DNA of 64,000 nucleotides, from assembly GCA_963971425.1 (NCBI GenBank), contig OZ020515.1:9130291-9194290 (forward strand). Reading direction: 5' to 3'. Position numbers and translations under genes: made by a program. Of this stretch, positions 11,746 to 23,122 are shown in pieces. The stretch comes from Bryoerythrophyllum caledonicum. Taxonomy: Eukaryota > Streptophyta > Bryopsida > Pottiales > Pottiaceae. Positions within the stretch are counted from its first letter, which is position 1, and each line of letters starts with the position of its first letter. The notes beneath the pieces were generated by a model. That model was given only the letters and a program-made list of their open reading frames with translations, was not told the DNA's origin and ran no database searches.

Positions 11746-14700
11746 AATTCTTATTCCATATTAATAGTGACTATGGTTTTGTAATGATATACAGGTTTTT
11801 TGAGTGTTGCTTTATAGCACCACCAAAAATTGACAGAATCTGGGAGAGCCACGGTTGGTGGATAGCAGAAGTAGATGAGTCGAGCGCATTTTTGTGGGTC
11901 ACGGATTATCCCTTCGAGCTGGGGAAGCATACATCGGCGTTGGGAAAGAGTTTTGGCAAAATCCAAGCAATTACTCTTCGACATGATGATATGGTATACG
12001 TAACTTGCGCATTGGGTCTAGGTCAATCGGAGGTGAAGACTTCTCTTTTGAAAAAGTTGCTTCTTGCACATGTCCCTTTGAATCTTCTTCAAAATCTAGG
12101 TCAAGTGAAATTCCTCAATTCATTGTAGACGTTTTGGATTAAACATCTCTCTTGCGGTACGTAGTGCTAGACACAATAATGTTTAAGCCTCTTTAGCATT
12201 ATCACCGGAGATGGTGCTGAAGGCTAAGAAGATTATCAAGGAATATATTAGATATGAGGCATTACGGTAGAGGGACCCATCACGTGCAACAACTCAAGTC
12301 TCACCAGCGGAACCTGAAGAAACAAAAGTTTATCGAATTCTTGTTGAGCCGATGCAATTGGATTGGCGACCAATGGAGGAAGGGATGGGAAGTGGAGGCC
12401 AACATTCCTCCACAACTTCTGAGGTACAAACATTGCCCAATCCCCCATTAACGAGTAGACGCCCTACGAAGAGGCCACGGCATGTTGAGAGTGATGTAGC
12501 TTCTGGTTCACGAGAAAGCCCATGAAGTTTGGATCCAAGCGGGAGGAAATTGATTGGGAGAAGTGTAAGATCGGGTGGCAGGGTTCCTAGGTCGGGGCTG
12601 AAGATGTCTGATGGTCATCGTAGGGCCCCTGCATCTACATCGGGAGATTGAGCTGATTTGTCAGCCATGGCGTCGGAGGAAGAAGCATTTCACAACCTAT
12701 CAGACAGCGTACCAGAGGATTTTGAAGATAATGCGGAGATACCACATGATGTTCCAACTTCAATGTATTTAAAAGCACCAGTGCCTATAGCAAAGGATAT
12801 TGCAAAATGATCAGTGTGGGGGAATTTTGTGTTTAAGGCACACATAGACCGGATTGTCTCTGTGGAATATCCGGAAACGAACCACCGAGTTTTATCACAG
12901 AAGAGGGTCAGAGAAGTATTTAACCGCTAAATAGACCTAGAATCTGCGACTCTGGTGAGTAGATTGGTACTTCGACCGATCAGATACATCGAGAATACTA
13001 CCACTGATGATGGTGTCGTTGAGAAGGAGGAGTTGTCATTTTCGTTGGTAGAAACTGCACGAGAATTTGAGCACATGTTCATTACACATGGGAGTGCTTC
13101 TGCACATGGTGCCATAGGTTCCCAATATGCTTGGCTTCAAGATCATATCATTTGGGAACCGGTGGATGGGCAACACATAGTAGCAACTTGTAAGTTTGCA
13201 CACCAGCACTGCTGAGATGGTATTATGCCTTTAAATGAGTACCTAGACACGTTCGAGTGGCGGGAGGTTTCTTTTGTGGTGTATGATGATCACCGCTTTT
13301 ACATTGAGAAGTCTACGCGGATCAACGTAGCGGAGTTCTAGAGACAATCATATTCTACCATGGAGGAGAATTTGACGAAGCTTTGTCAGATTTGGGATCT
13401 ATACGGGAGGCCTGATAACACACTACGTGCGGACGATGCACGCAGGGCTGTTGTTTTGGTGAATGCAGCAAGTGCAGTACATAAATTGCCCAAGGGGGAT
13501 GGAGTTGTCACGGTGAAGAAGCTGACCAAAAACATGGAGGATCTGACAAATCATACATGAAATCTGAACAATGATTGCTTTGAAGCTATCATTCAAGTAT
13601 GCAAGGATTACGAGGACGGCATTCTCTTTTACTGTAAGGAGGAAGAGGACAAGTGAAAGGACATGGCGAGGAAGAAAGAGCTGGATCCGAATGTGGACGT
13701 ACGACCAACAAGAAAAGAGATAACCCAGAATTGGTTGAGGCCGTCAGGTAGAGTTTTGAATCCATATTATCTTCAGTTGGCAAAGTCTGCTGCAGTGAAG
13801 CCGGTGAAGGAGGACAGAGTAAGACCTCGTCAAACATATTACTTCAACGGTGTAAAAGACCCGAATCCACATCCTCGTACGATTTTTGGTGTAGTTGACC
13901 GCTATCACAGACGAGAAGTTGTGATGAATTCCATCCGTTGGTTGATGGTGAAGAACAAGGAAAGTACACCTAATTCCATGGAGTTCTTTTGTATCCGTGT
14001 ACGGAAGTATTTTCCAAAGAGTAAGAAACAACTTGATACTTTAGGAAAGCTTTTGAATGCTACCACAAAAACAACATAGACTGGTCATGTGCGGAGGAAG
14101 GTGTCTAAACTACAAGACATAGGCTACTTCATCACCTTTCATTAGGTTTCATTAAGGTGACATTGCAGTAGGGGGCCATGGATACATTGGACTGTCCGTG
14201 GATGTGGGAGGGTTGGCTATTGCTAATTGAGAATGGTAGATGGAAGTCAGGAGGCTAGGTCAGAATAAGACATAGAATCTTCTTCCGATTCGATATAGAA
14301 GAGAGTTATTCCGCACCGACTACATAGAGCTAGGGAAACCATGTTTGTCGGTGATTGATTGTCGGCGTGGCGGTGGGAGGTATGGAGATGGTCATCGGAG
14401 AGACGCCCAGTTATCTGCAGCTTTTGCACAGCTGACATTATGGATGACAAATATTGAACGATGGAACGTCATCTTCTTATTACCAACGGCCGTGTATGTA
14501 AACAAAGAGTTCTTCACAAAAGTGAAACTTCGAGAGGGCTGTACTATGCGACGTGGATGTTGGGCATTTGATCCCAACTTGGTTAATCCCTATGCTCTCG
14601 ATTTTACAAAGAATGGGTGTTTAGAGTAAGTAGTACAACCAATTGGCGATGTTGTGATTTGTATGCAACACCCTGTGGATACAACTCTTGGCCCGAACTA

Positions 14701-15451
14701 TGTTTCTGGAGACCTTCGACTTTCACTTGTATTCTTCGATCACTGGAGTGAGGCACGCCAACCCTCTGAAGTTCATTCACTTGAGAGATCTGCATTAGAG
14801 CTAGAAAGACTAGTGGGCTCATACTTGCCCCGTGGTTCAGGTTTAGTGGCATGTGACATATCTAAGGCCATTCCCACAATCCTTCAAGGAGATTTCCAGG
14901 GATCCGAGATTTTTATCATTGACGATTGTACAGACAGAGTTTCATCCATGTACAATGAGTTGTCCGACAATTTTCAAGGACAATTGTTGGTTAGGACTGG
15001 TGGAACAAGTACCGGTTGCAATATCGTACATGAGACCGAAGAGGCGATTGGTGGAGGGAGGAATGAAGACGACAATGAGGATGGCGGTGGTTTACATGAA
15101 AGATTGCCACGTTCAGGTACCACTGAAGATTCTTCATCTCGTAGTAGCCGGAGGTATAGGACTTCAGACACCGATGAAGTTGAAGTGAACCAGTCTCCTC
15201 CAAGAGAGAGAATTCCATCAACGCATCGGGCAGTCGGAGATACTTTATGGGAGACATCTGCAACACTTACATAGAAGATGCAAGATACCGGTATAGTGGA
15301 TGTTAGTTTGGCGGCAGTGGTAGGAGGGGGGCCTACATTTGATGGTCCTAGGTTGGAGCTGAAGGAAGAAGAATTGGATTCATTGGAATTTTTTCCGTGG
15401 AGAGGAGGATTTGACTGCCTTCTCAATCAGAGCCAGTTCAAAGACACATGA
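11733..15451 (+). pseudogene. Large unrecognised gene, heavily decayed
   Basis: Coding-like sequence runs for about 3.7 kb. A first segment (11733-12128) includes WESHGWWIAEVDESSAFLWV. A long single-frame stretch (from about 12200 to 14140) contains a basic Ser/Pro-rich part, MASEEEAFHNLSDSVPEDF (12667) and VLRPIRYIENTTTDD. A second frame (14345-15451) contains MRRGCWAFDPNLVNPYALDF and LVACDISKAIPTILQGDF, then an acidic, Ser/Arg-rich tail. The single-frame stretch holds about eight in-frame stops but no indel over nearly 2 kb. The frame change near 14150-14340 could be an intron. I recognise no domain and assign no function. It is immediately preceded by a TTAA-family repeat copy. Confidence 0.5.
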
Positions 15452-16970
15452 GACGTTCGGACGTACTCAGAGTGATACCTGACCAAGTTTGCCTTCCGTT
15501 CCAAGATCTAGCGTATCCGAGGACATCATTGCATTCAGCGGGCCTTCTCCTCAAAGTTAGAGATGTCCTTCAATATAGAGGATGGCTTTTTTTACAATGA
15601 TGATAGCATAAGGCATACGCGGGAGGGTGTTCCTCGCAATTACCCATATGTTGAGTGCGCGTCCATTAGCACCAAAGATGTGGAAGATCGTCCAGTGCAG
15701 GATCATGAACTGTCCGCTTGGTAGATAGCGCCATTGGACACGTGGAGGGAGTCGTTGCGGTTGAAGATGAGTTGTGAGCCCTGAAGCTATATACTATAAT
15801 AGAGCATGCACGCAGTTTAGGTGGCAAGTACGTTAGTATAATACAATTTAAGATGTGTCTATCGTTCGGTGGGTGGTATATATTTATATATTGGGTGGTC
15901 CATATGATATGTTTGATTTTAGAATCCCTCAACAAAAGTGTGGAATTGCTTGATTATGTATGTTTTTGCATTATAAAATACAGTGAGGTACTTTATACTG
16001 TCTTAGGAAATTGCATATATATTTTTGTATCTCTTACACATTGAATTTGTAGTGCAGTACTCTAAAATCCTATAATAACTCAAAACACATTTATAATCTC
16101 TTTGGGCACATGATTATAATTTTGTAGCACGATTTGCAAACTAGATTAGAAATCATATATTTTCTAAATAAAGGTAGCAAATATAAAAAATATATTTCTG
16201 ATATGAACATGAAGATGCCAATGTTTGACACGACAAACACCAAAATTTTGTGACAAAAAAAATACTAAACTTTTGCCAAATTTTGATTTATTTTAAAGTT
16301 ATAAGCAAATAACTTGTGGCTTTCTACCAGCAACCAATGCACTTGACTAAGTGCATAATTGCTTAATTGCGTGCTAAGTCTAGATGATGGTGACATAGAG
16401 GTAGTCATGTATTTCCCACAACCCTAAATATTTGTGATACAAACTTCAAATTATGTAGTAAATTGTAAAAATTGCTCAAAAATTGAATTCAAGTCCTTAA
16501 ATAATTTTATATGAACTTCAGTCCATTCAATGTCATGAAGATTCTGAAGCCTAGTCTACACTCCAATTTTGAGATTTAAAAAAGTTCCTAATGTTGAATA
16601 AGTTATTGCAATTTGAACTTTGCGCATATAACCATGGTTGGTTGATTTTCTAATTTTAGCCAGTCACAGAAGATTCATTTGCACTACAAATTTTGGCACT
16701 ATAATGTACACTTTTGATGAAAATTTCTGAAAGCATGAACATATTTTGTATTTGATAAGAATTTTCTTTAATTTTTTTGAGAAATCACCATAATCTCTAA
16801 AATTTCACAAAAAGATCTATGTTTTTTGTGACATGTACGAGACATGTGACCTGAGGGAAGGATAATACAATACATAAATTTCTACTCATTCTTAATGAAA
16901 AACAAGAGAACAGAATAGAATGAAAATTGGAATCGATGCCATGAACATAGGCTATGACGTTCCATGGCTA
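15452..16970. other. AT-rich intergenic DNA, no gene seen
   Basis: No ORF with recognisable content, no RNA gene and no clear repeat structure. Confidence 0.5.
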
Positions 16971-17438
16971 AGAGCATCTCCATTCCACACCGCAAACCGC
17001 CAAACTAGCAGTGCGAGGTGGTTGAGTGCCTACACCGCATGCCCCAAAATGGAGCATCGATGCAGGGATTAACAGTTATCCCGAGCCCCGAATGGGGAAC
17101 TGGGGTTCGACACCCAGCTCCCCAGGATTTTGCAGTTTTGGCCCCTCCACTTACCACATGCCACGTAGCATGCCAAGAGTGGCGTGGTCGGATTTTTTTT
17201 AATAAAAAATATTTCGATTTCTTTTTTTAAAAAAACAAAAGAAATCATTGGGATAAATTTTTATTTTTTTTAATATTTATAAAAATTTAAAAAATTAATT
17301 TTTTTTTTTTGGAGCTACCCGCCAACTGTAGCTGGCTGCGGATGCGGGGAGGGGAGGATAACTCATCCCCGTCTCCCTCGGCCCACGCCTAAATCTCCCC
17401 TGGCGTGGGAGTTTCCCCGCTAGGGATGGAGATGCTCT
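16971..17438. mobile_element. MITE with GAGCATCTCCA terminal inverted repeats
   Basis: The left end is AGAGCATCTCCATTCC (16971-16986). The right end is its complement, GGGATGGAGATGCTCT (17423-17438). The 468-bp interior is non-coding, with a T/A-rich core (17190-17310) and GC-rich arms. Termini of the GAGCATCTCCA type are common in plant MITEs. Flanking trinucleotides (CTA left, ACT right) do not form a clean duplication. A related right end is at 39963-39978. Confidence 0.65.
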
Positions 17439-17808
17439 ACTGAGACATGCTCAAATTGAGATGAGCCATGGCAAAACTTGGATAAGAAACATTCAATTCG
17501 AACAAAGTAGCAACTAGCGTGACTAGCACTCTCTCCTCTGAGGAACCACTTTTACCACATAACGAACGGATTCCCCTTTTCTCATCCAACAGTCTCATCC
17601 AACTCGCTTGCCTCCAAGAGTCTCGTCCGCCGGCTCTCCCAGTCTCATCCAGCCAAGAGTTGCAGACTTGACTCTCTGTCGCGGCGACGCCATTGGAAAT
17701 CAGCCGCGTCTCCGAACCGAATTACCGACGGCGGCCCAGATCGACTGCATTCTTGACTGACCAGTCAACCAGTCAAGGCTCCAAGCTGATCCAGCACCAT
17801 GCGAGCCC

Positions 17809-18115
17809 CATAAAAGGCCATGGAGCTTCGTGAATTTCTAAGAACACAGCTTCATCGCATCAGATCATCACGAGCTGCATCGACACAACGTCAAGCTAGC
17901 TCACATCTGCCTGCATTCTGACTCTTCCCGGCGGTAGCTACATACGAGAGCATCATTCTACCAGGCTCATTCCACCAGAGCCTTGGTTGCGCACAATCCT
18001 GTAATCAGATCTGGTCATTCCTAGACTTGTAGCTCACTCTATTAACTGGACCTTGACAAATACTTAGTTGATAGTATCGAGATTCTCAGCGCAGCAAAGC
18101 ATATCACCGGTGGCA
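17809..18115 (+). promoter_or_regulatory. TATA-like box and leader of the small repeat-peptide gene
   Basis: CCATAAAAGGCC at 17810-17821 sits about 300 bp before the ATG at 18116. The leader may contain an intron (donor GTAGCT near 17935, acceptor CTCAGCGCAG near 18097), which would explain the distance. Confidence 0.4.
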
Positions 18116-18346
18116 ATGGCTGGCGAAGGCGATGGAGGGTCATCCAAGTGGAACCCGCCCTCGTACACCGGCGATTGCGGCAACTGCGAGGGCGATGGTG
18201 GCTCGTCAAAGTGGAGGCCCCCCTCGCATCACGCCGAGGGCGACGGCGGGTCGTCAAGGTGGAAGCCTCCCTCGCACTGCTGCGGATTCGACGACAGCTG
18301 CGAAGGCGACGGAGGGTCGTCGAAGTGGAGGCCAGGAAAGTTCTGA
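18116..18346 (+). CDS. Small repeat peptide, four GDGGSSKW units
   Basis: The start is ATG 18116 (GGCAATGGC context). The peptide has 76 residues before the TGA. It is built of four units of the form EGDGGSSKWRPPS, with variants KWNPPS, RWKPPS and KWRPGKF, separated by Cys-containing linkers (TGDCGNC and HCCGFDDSC). There is no signal peptide or membrane segment. The repeat spacing is 15-24 residues and the amino-acid units are better conserved than the linkers, which suggests selection on the peptide. A TATA-like box and a possible spliced leader lie upstream. The function is unknown; a proprotein-like or metal/Cys-linked peptide is only speculation. A frame-shifted reading also looks Arg-rich, but the repeat structure favours this frame. 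Confidence 0.5.
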   Translation: MAGEGDGGSSKWNPPSYTGDCGNCEGDGGSSKWRPPSHHAEGDGGSSRWKPPSHCCGFDDSCEGDGGSSKWRPGKF

Positions 18347-19117
18347 GCCCAAGCAGCTAGGACTATTCGAACATCACTCCATAGAGAAGGGCGAAACGAA
18401 ACGACGTTGGCCCAGAGGGATGATCCGCACTGAAGCCGGTCTCGAAGAGACGGACATTGTTGAAGAGTCGACCCTAGCAGTGTTGATCATTCCTTCACCA
18501 GTTTAAAGCTTCTTCAGTTCTTTCTTTCATCTTTTCCTCGCGGGATCATTCAGACTTCCGAGTCGACCCCGGCGCAGCTCTCCGACATTCGGAGTAGGAT
18601 GTAGACTCCTTCCAGCGCTTACACACACACTTATCATTCTTTGGGACCCTGCATGGGAGCCCTCATTACTTAGACTAGCCACATTGTTTGGGTCCAGGCC
18701 AATACTGAATTGGTATCGATCAATGTACAGAGTCCTCAAATGACTTATAAACACCATTTCCTATATTTGCTAATTTGGTCGAACGACTATCTTGTATATT
18801 CACAGTCAGATTTTGAGGATGACTTCTAGAGCTGCATTGGAGGAGTGTTGACAGGTGTTTTCACGGCAATTCGATTTGTCTTGCTCAAAAACCTTTGCCA
18901 GTTTCTCTGATTGCAAGGTTATTGTTAGACCAGGAGACTTGGTTCGGAAAGATATGCAGGTGTCTGAAAGAGAAATATGTTGGGTATGCGTCACTGCAAT
19001 CAGCCGTCGACTTGCAAGAGGGGGCTGGTCCGGATCATATGGAGGAAACGAAAAACTCATTTACATTTTCGGTCGAAATCGATTGGCGTATTTTCACTGA
19101 CAGCGAACTTGTCGATT
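18347..19117. other. No gene seen
   Basis: Probable 3' region of the small gene followed by intergenic DNA up to the LINE tail. No supported feature. Confidence 0.4.
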
Positions 19118-19444
19118 TTTTTTTGGTTTTTTTTTTTTTTTTTTTTTTTTTGTCGCAATAACAAACGGAGTTTGAATTGCAAAGAACCGAGGGAACCAAC
19201 AACAAACGCGCGAAGACCCGCATCGCAGAGCCAAAGACCGTGACTCTAATGAAACTCACTAATCCAAACCACACGGGTGCCTCGTTCCCTAACACAAGGC
19301 TTTGTTGCAACCCCACATAGAGTCGAAGTTCATGGCGGCTTTGAACCTGTTCATCTCCAAATTGGCAATTTGAATTTTGTCCTTAGTAATCGTGCTGTAG
19401 TCGGTAAGCCCTTGCCAGATCATATTCTCAATTGTATAAGGAGT

Positions 19445-19684
19445 CTAGCGATGTTGATTGAAAACCCACTGGTCATTCCAAAGAGTCCTGATGTTGATGC
19501 CACAAAGGAGCAACCAAAATTTGCTGAGCTTCCCAAATTTCCTCGGAAGACAACATGCAGAAAAGGCCAACTGAAGATTGAGGATTCCCCAACACTGAAT
19601 AGTGGAGCTGCTCAAGTTCTGCAAGACTTTAACCACATAGAGCCACGCAGCACGCGCCTGCGGGCAAGACCAAAATCTATGCAC
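19445..19684 (-). pseudogene. LINE ORF2 C-terminal segment (RT-associated zinc-binding type)
   Basis: HRFWSCPQARAAWLYV matches the H-x-F/L-W-x-C-P-x-A-x-x-x-W signature found at the C-terminus of plant L1 ORF2 proteins. TLWNDQWVFNQ follows about 50 residues later, where TLWNERNDRVFN-like text is usual. Confidence 0.7.
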
Positions 19685-21222
19685 AATGCTTTTTGTTTTC
19701 CCACGATTGTAGACACTACAATTGGCATCGATGCCTTGGCAAACACGACTTCCCCACTAGTTCACAACAATGGCCACATGCCAAAGTTGCCAAATAAGGC
19801 CGGCTTCCTAGTCCACTCACTTGGTATCGCTGACATTTTTCCACTTGTTATTGAAGCAGGGGGGAAGAACCACGTTCTACTTTGTGATGACGAAATAAGC
19901 ACGCGGCCTCCTACGGCACAACAGTTGCCTGCCAAACTTGGTAGTGTAGAAGAGCAACAATTCTCCATTGGTCCACTTGACCTGAATTGGGTCCCATGTG
20001 AGCACGCTGGTTCTCCCATAGAAGAGAAGAGTCCCTCACTTGCATTTTATCAATATAACGCGCACCCTCTCCAACCGGCCACAAACTATAATGGTGTTGG
20101 GTTGCTTGCTGACCGGTCTCCAAAGTAAGATACACGCTTGAGCGGCAAGTGTGAAGAAGCCTCCATGCTCTTGGAGAGCCCAGGCACCCTATTGGCCGAT
20201 GTCCCTTCTTCCCACCATACCATCTCCCGTGAAAACACACAGTGGCATATGATTATGTTCATGTTCAAAGACTCCAAGCTAGTCGCTGCTTGTTGGCGTG
20301 TGGGTTCCCACAGTAATTCATTAGATCCTGGTCGGCTTGAGCCATTCCTCTATCATCTCTCAGGATTCACGTCCACTCTCTTCCGAACCGAACTCGGAGG
20401 CTGGTTTTTCAGAGTTAAGAATTATGTTTTCTGGTTGGGGCTAGAGGTCTATGGTGAACACTAGTCCTTGCCGTGTAAGCTGGGCAATTTTCTTCTTTGA
20501 AAATTCAAAATCCGTCATGACTGCTCTAGTCTCAATCCACACAGGTGTGCTCAACCATTCCTCTATGGTGTTTGCCTCGAGATGGTCAATTCCGTCACCA
20601 GAGCACGCCATGACAATTTTGTCCTATCCATAATCGAGATCCGTTGGGACCTTGAAAGCACCTATGAGATCCCCACAACATACACGGTGGCTATTTAGGC
20701 CCTCGTTTCGGTTGACATTGCAATAAACAGTAACGAAGTAGTGAATTAAAGTCTAACAGGCTTGGCATGCATGCAACAATAATTCACTTGCACATGAGTG
20801 TTGTCATGACTTCCATTGGGTCTACTACATTGAGTCCTTCTAATTCTCTTTTTTGTCATATGGCATTCCACGTGACTTTGGCTCTGGTGGAGTTTAGGGA
20901 CCATGCCCACATATAGTTTTGGATTTTCCCGGTCACCCGCTTATTTCCTGTGGAGTTCTCTCTTCAAAGCCCCAGATAGAGGAGAGTAGTTGACACTAGC
21001 ACACTATTTCCTATTATGATCCTAGTAGTGCTATTTGCTTTAGCTGTGGACCAATGCTCTAGCTTTTTATCAATTTATTCATCGAGGAAAAATATCAAAT
21101 TTGCTAAAGGTGTTTTAATCTAAGCCAAAATCCGTGCCTAATAGTTTGGAGATCTCTCCCTCTTGAGCCCATTTAAATCGTAGGTTGTCAATCCGCATAG
21201 GCCAAGATTGTCCATTACTTTC

Positions 21223-21801
21223 CTAATAATATGTAGTTGATTTGTCAAGATTCATTATTAATCCTGATGCATCACTAAATGTCTCTAATGTTATCAAGAC
21301 ATTTTGGACAATTTGTTGTGTTTTTGCTAACATTAAGGATGTGTTATCAGTGTATTGCATTACCACTTGAGGATTTTCTGCACCATGAATGTTTATTCCT
21401 TTAAACCTTTGTCTTACAACTTCATGTTTTGAACAAGAACTTAGGATTTCTCCAACTATTAGAAAATTACATGGAGCTAATGGCCATCCTTGCCTAACAC
21501 CCTGCTCGATGTTACAGGTCTCCGTGATTTGTCTATTGACACTTACACGGGCTTTAGCACCGTTAAACAATAAGGTGAGCATTTTCAAGAATTCTTGTGG
21601 GAAATCCATCTTTTCTAAGGCTTTGAACAAAAAATTGATATCTACACGGTTGGAGGCCTTGGAGAAGTCTAATTTCAGGAAGATGAGAGGTTGGTTAGAT
21701 GTTTTAGCATGATGGATTGTTTCGTGTGTTAGAAATATATTGTCTAAAATGAACCTCATTGGTAGGAATGTCGATTGGTCTAGACTGATCAATTCCATCA
21801 A
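21223..21801 (-). pseudogene. LINE reverse transcriptase core
   Basis: It contains LIFLKLDFSKASNRVD (RT motif A; usual D-F-x-K-A-F/Y-D), VRQGWPLAPCNFLIVGE (usual QGCPLSP) and MQYTDNTSLM (motif C; usual YADD). The C-to-W and A-D changes in these motifs indicate that the enzyme is dead. Order and spacing are those of plant L1 RT. Confidence 0.85.
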
Positions 21802-22090
21802 GATGGGCTAGAATCGTACATGGAGGGATTTTGCATAAATTTTATAGGACACGTTGAGAAGGGTGATGAGGCGCCTGTTGTTTAGGGTGCCACGTTCTCC
21901 TCCTTTATGGATTAATGCTATAAGCTCTTCCACCACGCTCCCGTAAAGCTCCCCCAGTTAAAGCCTCCTTTATCATGCCAAGGTATTTCTTGCCGATGGT
22001 AGGCCATAACATTCTATAAAATTCCGTCACAATAGGTTAGGCCCTAGAGCCTTTTTTGAGGCCAATTGTCGCATTGCGTAGGTTAGATCT

Positions 22091-22369
22091 TCAAGGATGA
22101 TATCTACCTTCAACATCTTTTTGATAGTTTGAGATAGCTTTGTGCAGGGTTCTGAGAGGGAGGCTTGTTGGGTGTCTTAGATCTTCCTTGATTGTAGCCT
22201 TTGTAAATACAACATGGAATAGAAATTGTAACGGACATTCTCCAATTCTAGTTGGCATGCCTGGTAGACATCGTCGAGATCTAGGAGCTCTGTGATGCTT
22301 GAGGGTGAAGCCCTTTGCTTGTAGGTGCTCAAAACATCCTTTGTCGGCTTGTCCCCCACCGTCTTCCAC
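22091..22369 (-). pseudogene. LINE ORF2 segment upstream of RT
   Basis: A decayed stretch between the hAT insertion point and the RT core. It is assigned to the LINE by position and strand. Little motif content survives. Confidence 0.5.
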
Positions 22370-22429
22370 TTTGTTCTTTCACGAGTTTATTGCCCTACCA
22401 ACTTCGAGTCTTTGGAATGGGTGGAGACT

Positions 22430-22437
22430 TCTCTAGC
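22430..22437. repeat. 8-bp target duplication, left copy
   Basis: TCTCTAGC directly before the hAT left terminus; identical to 27639-27646. Confidence 0.9.
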
Positions 22438-22689
22438 CAGGAATGTCTATTGTGTCGTGACAGGGACAATTTCCGTCACAATGTCACGATGTCACGACAC
22501 AATGACGGCATGACATTGTGACGGATCGTGACTTTACTGTGACGGGGCCATTTTGATGGCAGAAAACACAATTTTCACATTTACCTTCTGGAGAAACACG
22601 TTGGATTCAGAAAGGAATCTGCATGCCACATGTGCAGACATGTCATCAACTGCGGTAAATTCATGTCGCAGTAATTTTCAGCTTGGGCC

Positions 22690-22940
22690 GAAGGAGTGTC
22701 CGCGCCAATCCGCGCCTCACTTTGTCATCGAAGGCTGTCCGCGGGCAGTCCGCGGCCCTTCCGCGCTCAGTCCGCTGCTAGTCCGCGCTCAGTCCGCGGC
22801 CAGTCCGAACCACTGTCGCTTGTAGTCCGCGGGCAGCCCGCGGCAGTCCGCGCGATGTCCGCGGCAGTTCGTGGCAGTCCGCGGGCTGTCTCGGGCTGTC
22901 CGAGGCTGTCCGCGGCTACGTCCGCTGCTAGTCCGCGCCC
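22690..22940 (+). repeat. CAGTCCGC subterminal array, left
   Basis: Five exact CAGTCCGC words plus many one-base variants (TAGTCCGC, CTGTCCGC, TGTCCGCGG) are in one orientation. The array ends about 30 bp before the transposase TATA box, so it can serve both as a transposase-binding subterminal array and as a proximal promoter. Confidence 0.8.
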
Positions 22941-22969
22941 CAACCGCGCCTGCTCCATTTGATTTTCAG

Positions 22970-22978
22970 TATAAAATA
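22970..22978 (+). promoter_or_regulatory. TATA box of the hAT transposase gene
   Basis: TATAAAATA, about 150 bp before ATG 23123 and just downstream of the CAGTCCGC array. Confidence 0.6.
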
Positions 22979-23122
22979 GTGTCGTTCCAAGGCGATGGTG
23001 CTTAATCCTGCATAGTGGCTTTCAAGACCTTGGATTCTTTGTACAAGAATGCATTGCTCGAAATCCCATTGCTGAGGAGGGAATTGCTGACACGTAGTTG
23101 GCTTTGAGTTCAGTGCGACTCC

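Noticed and set aside
18068-18506. Overlapping Arg-rich frames across the small repeat gene
   Set aside because: Repeats of DNA give repetitive text in all frames; only one frame has the conserved unit from an ATG in good context with a TATA-like box upstream.
19277-20128. 283-codon plus-strand ORF
   Set aside because: It is the antisense shadow of LINE ORF2 3' sequence, whose minus strand has a recognisable zinc-binding signature and poly(A) tail.
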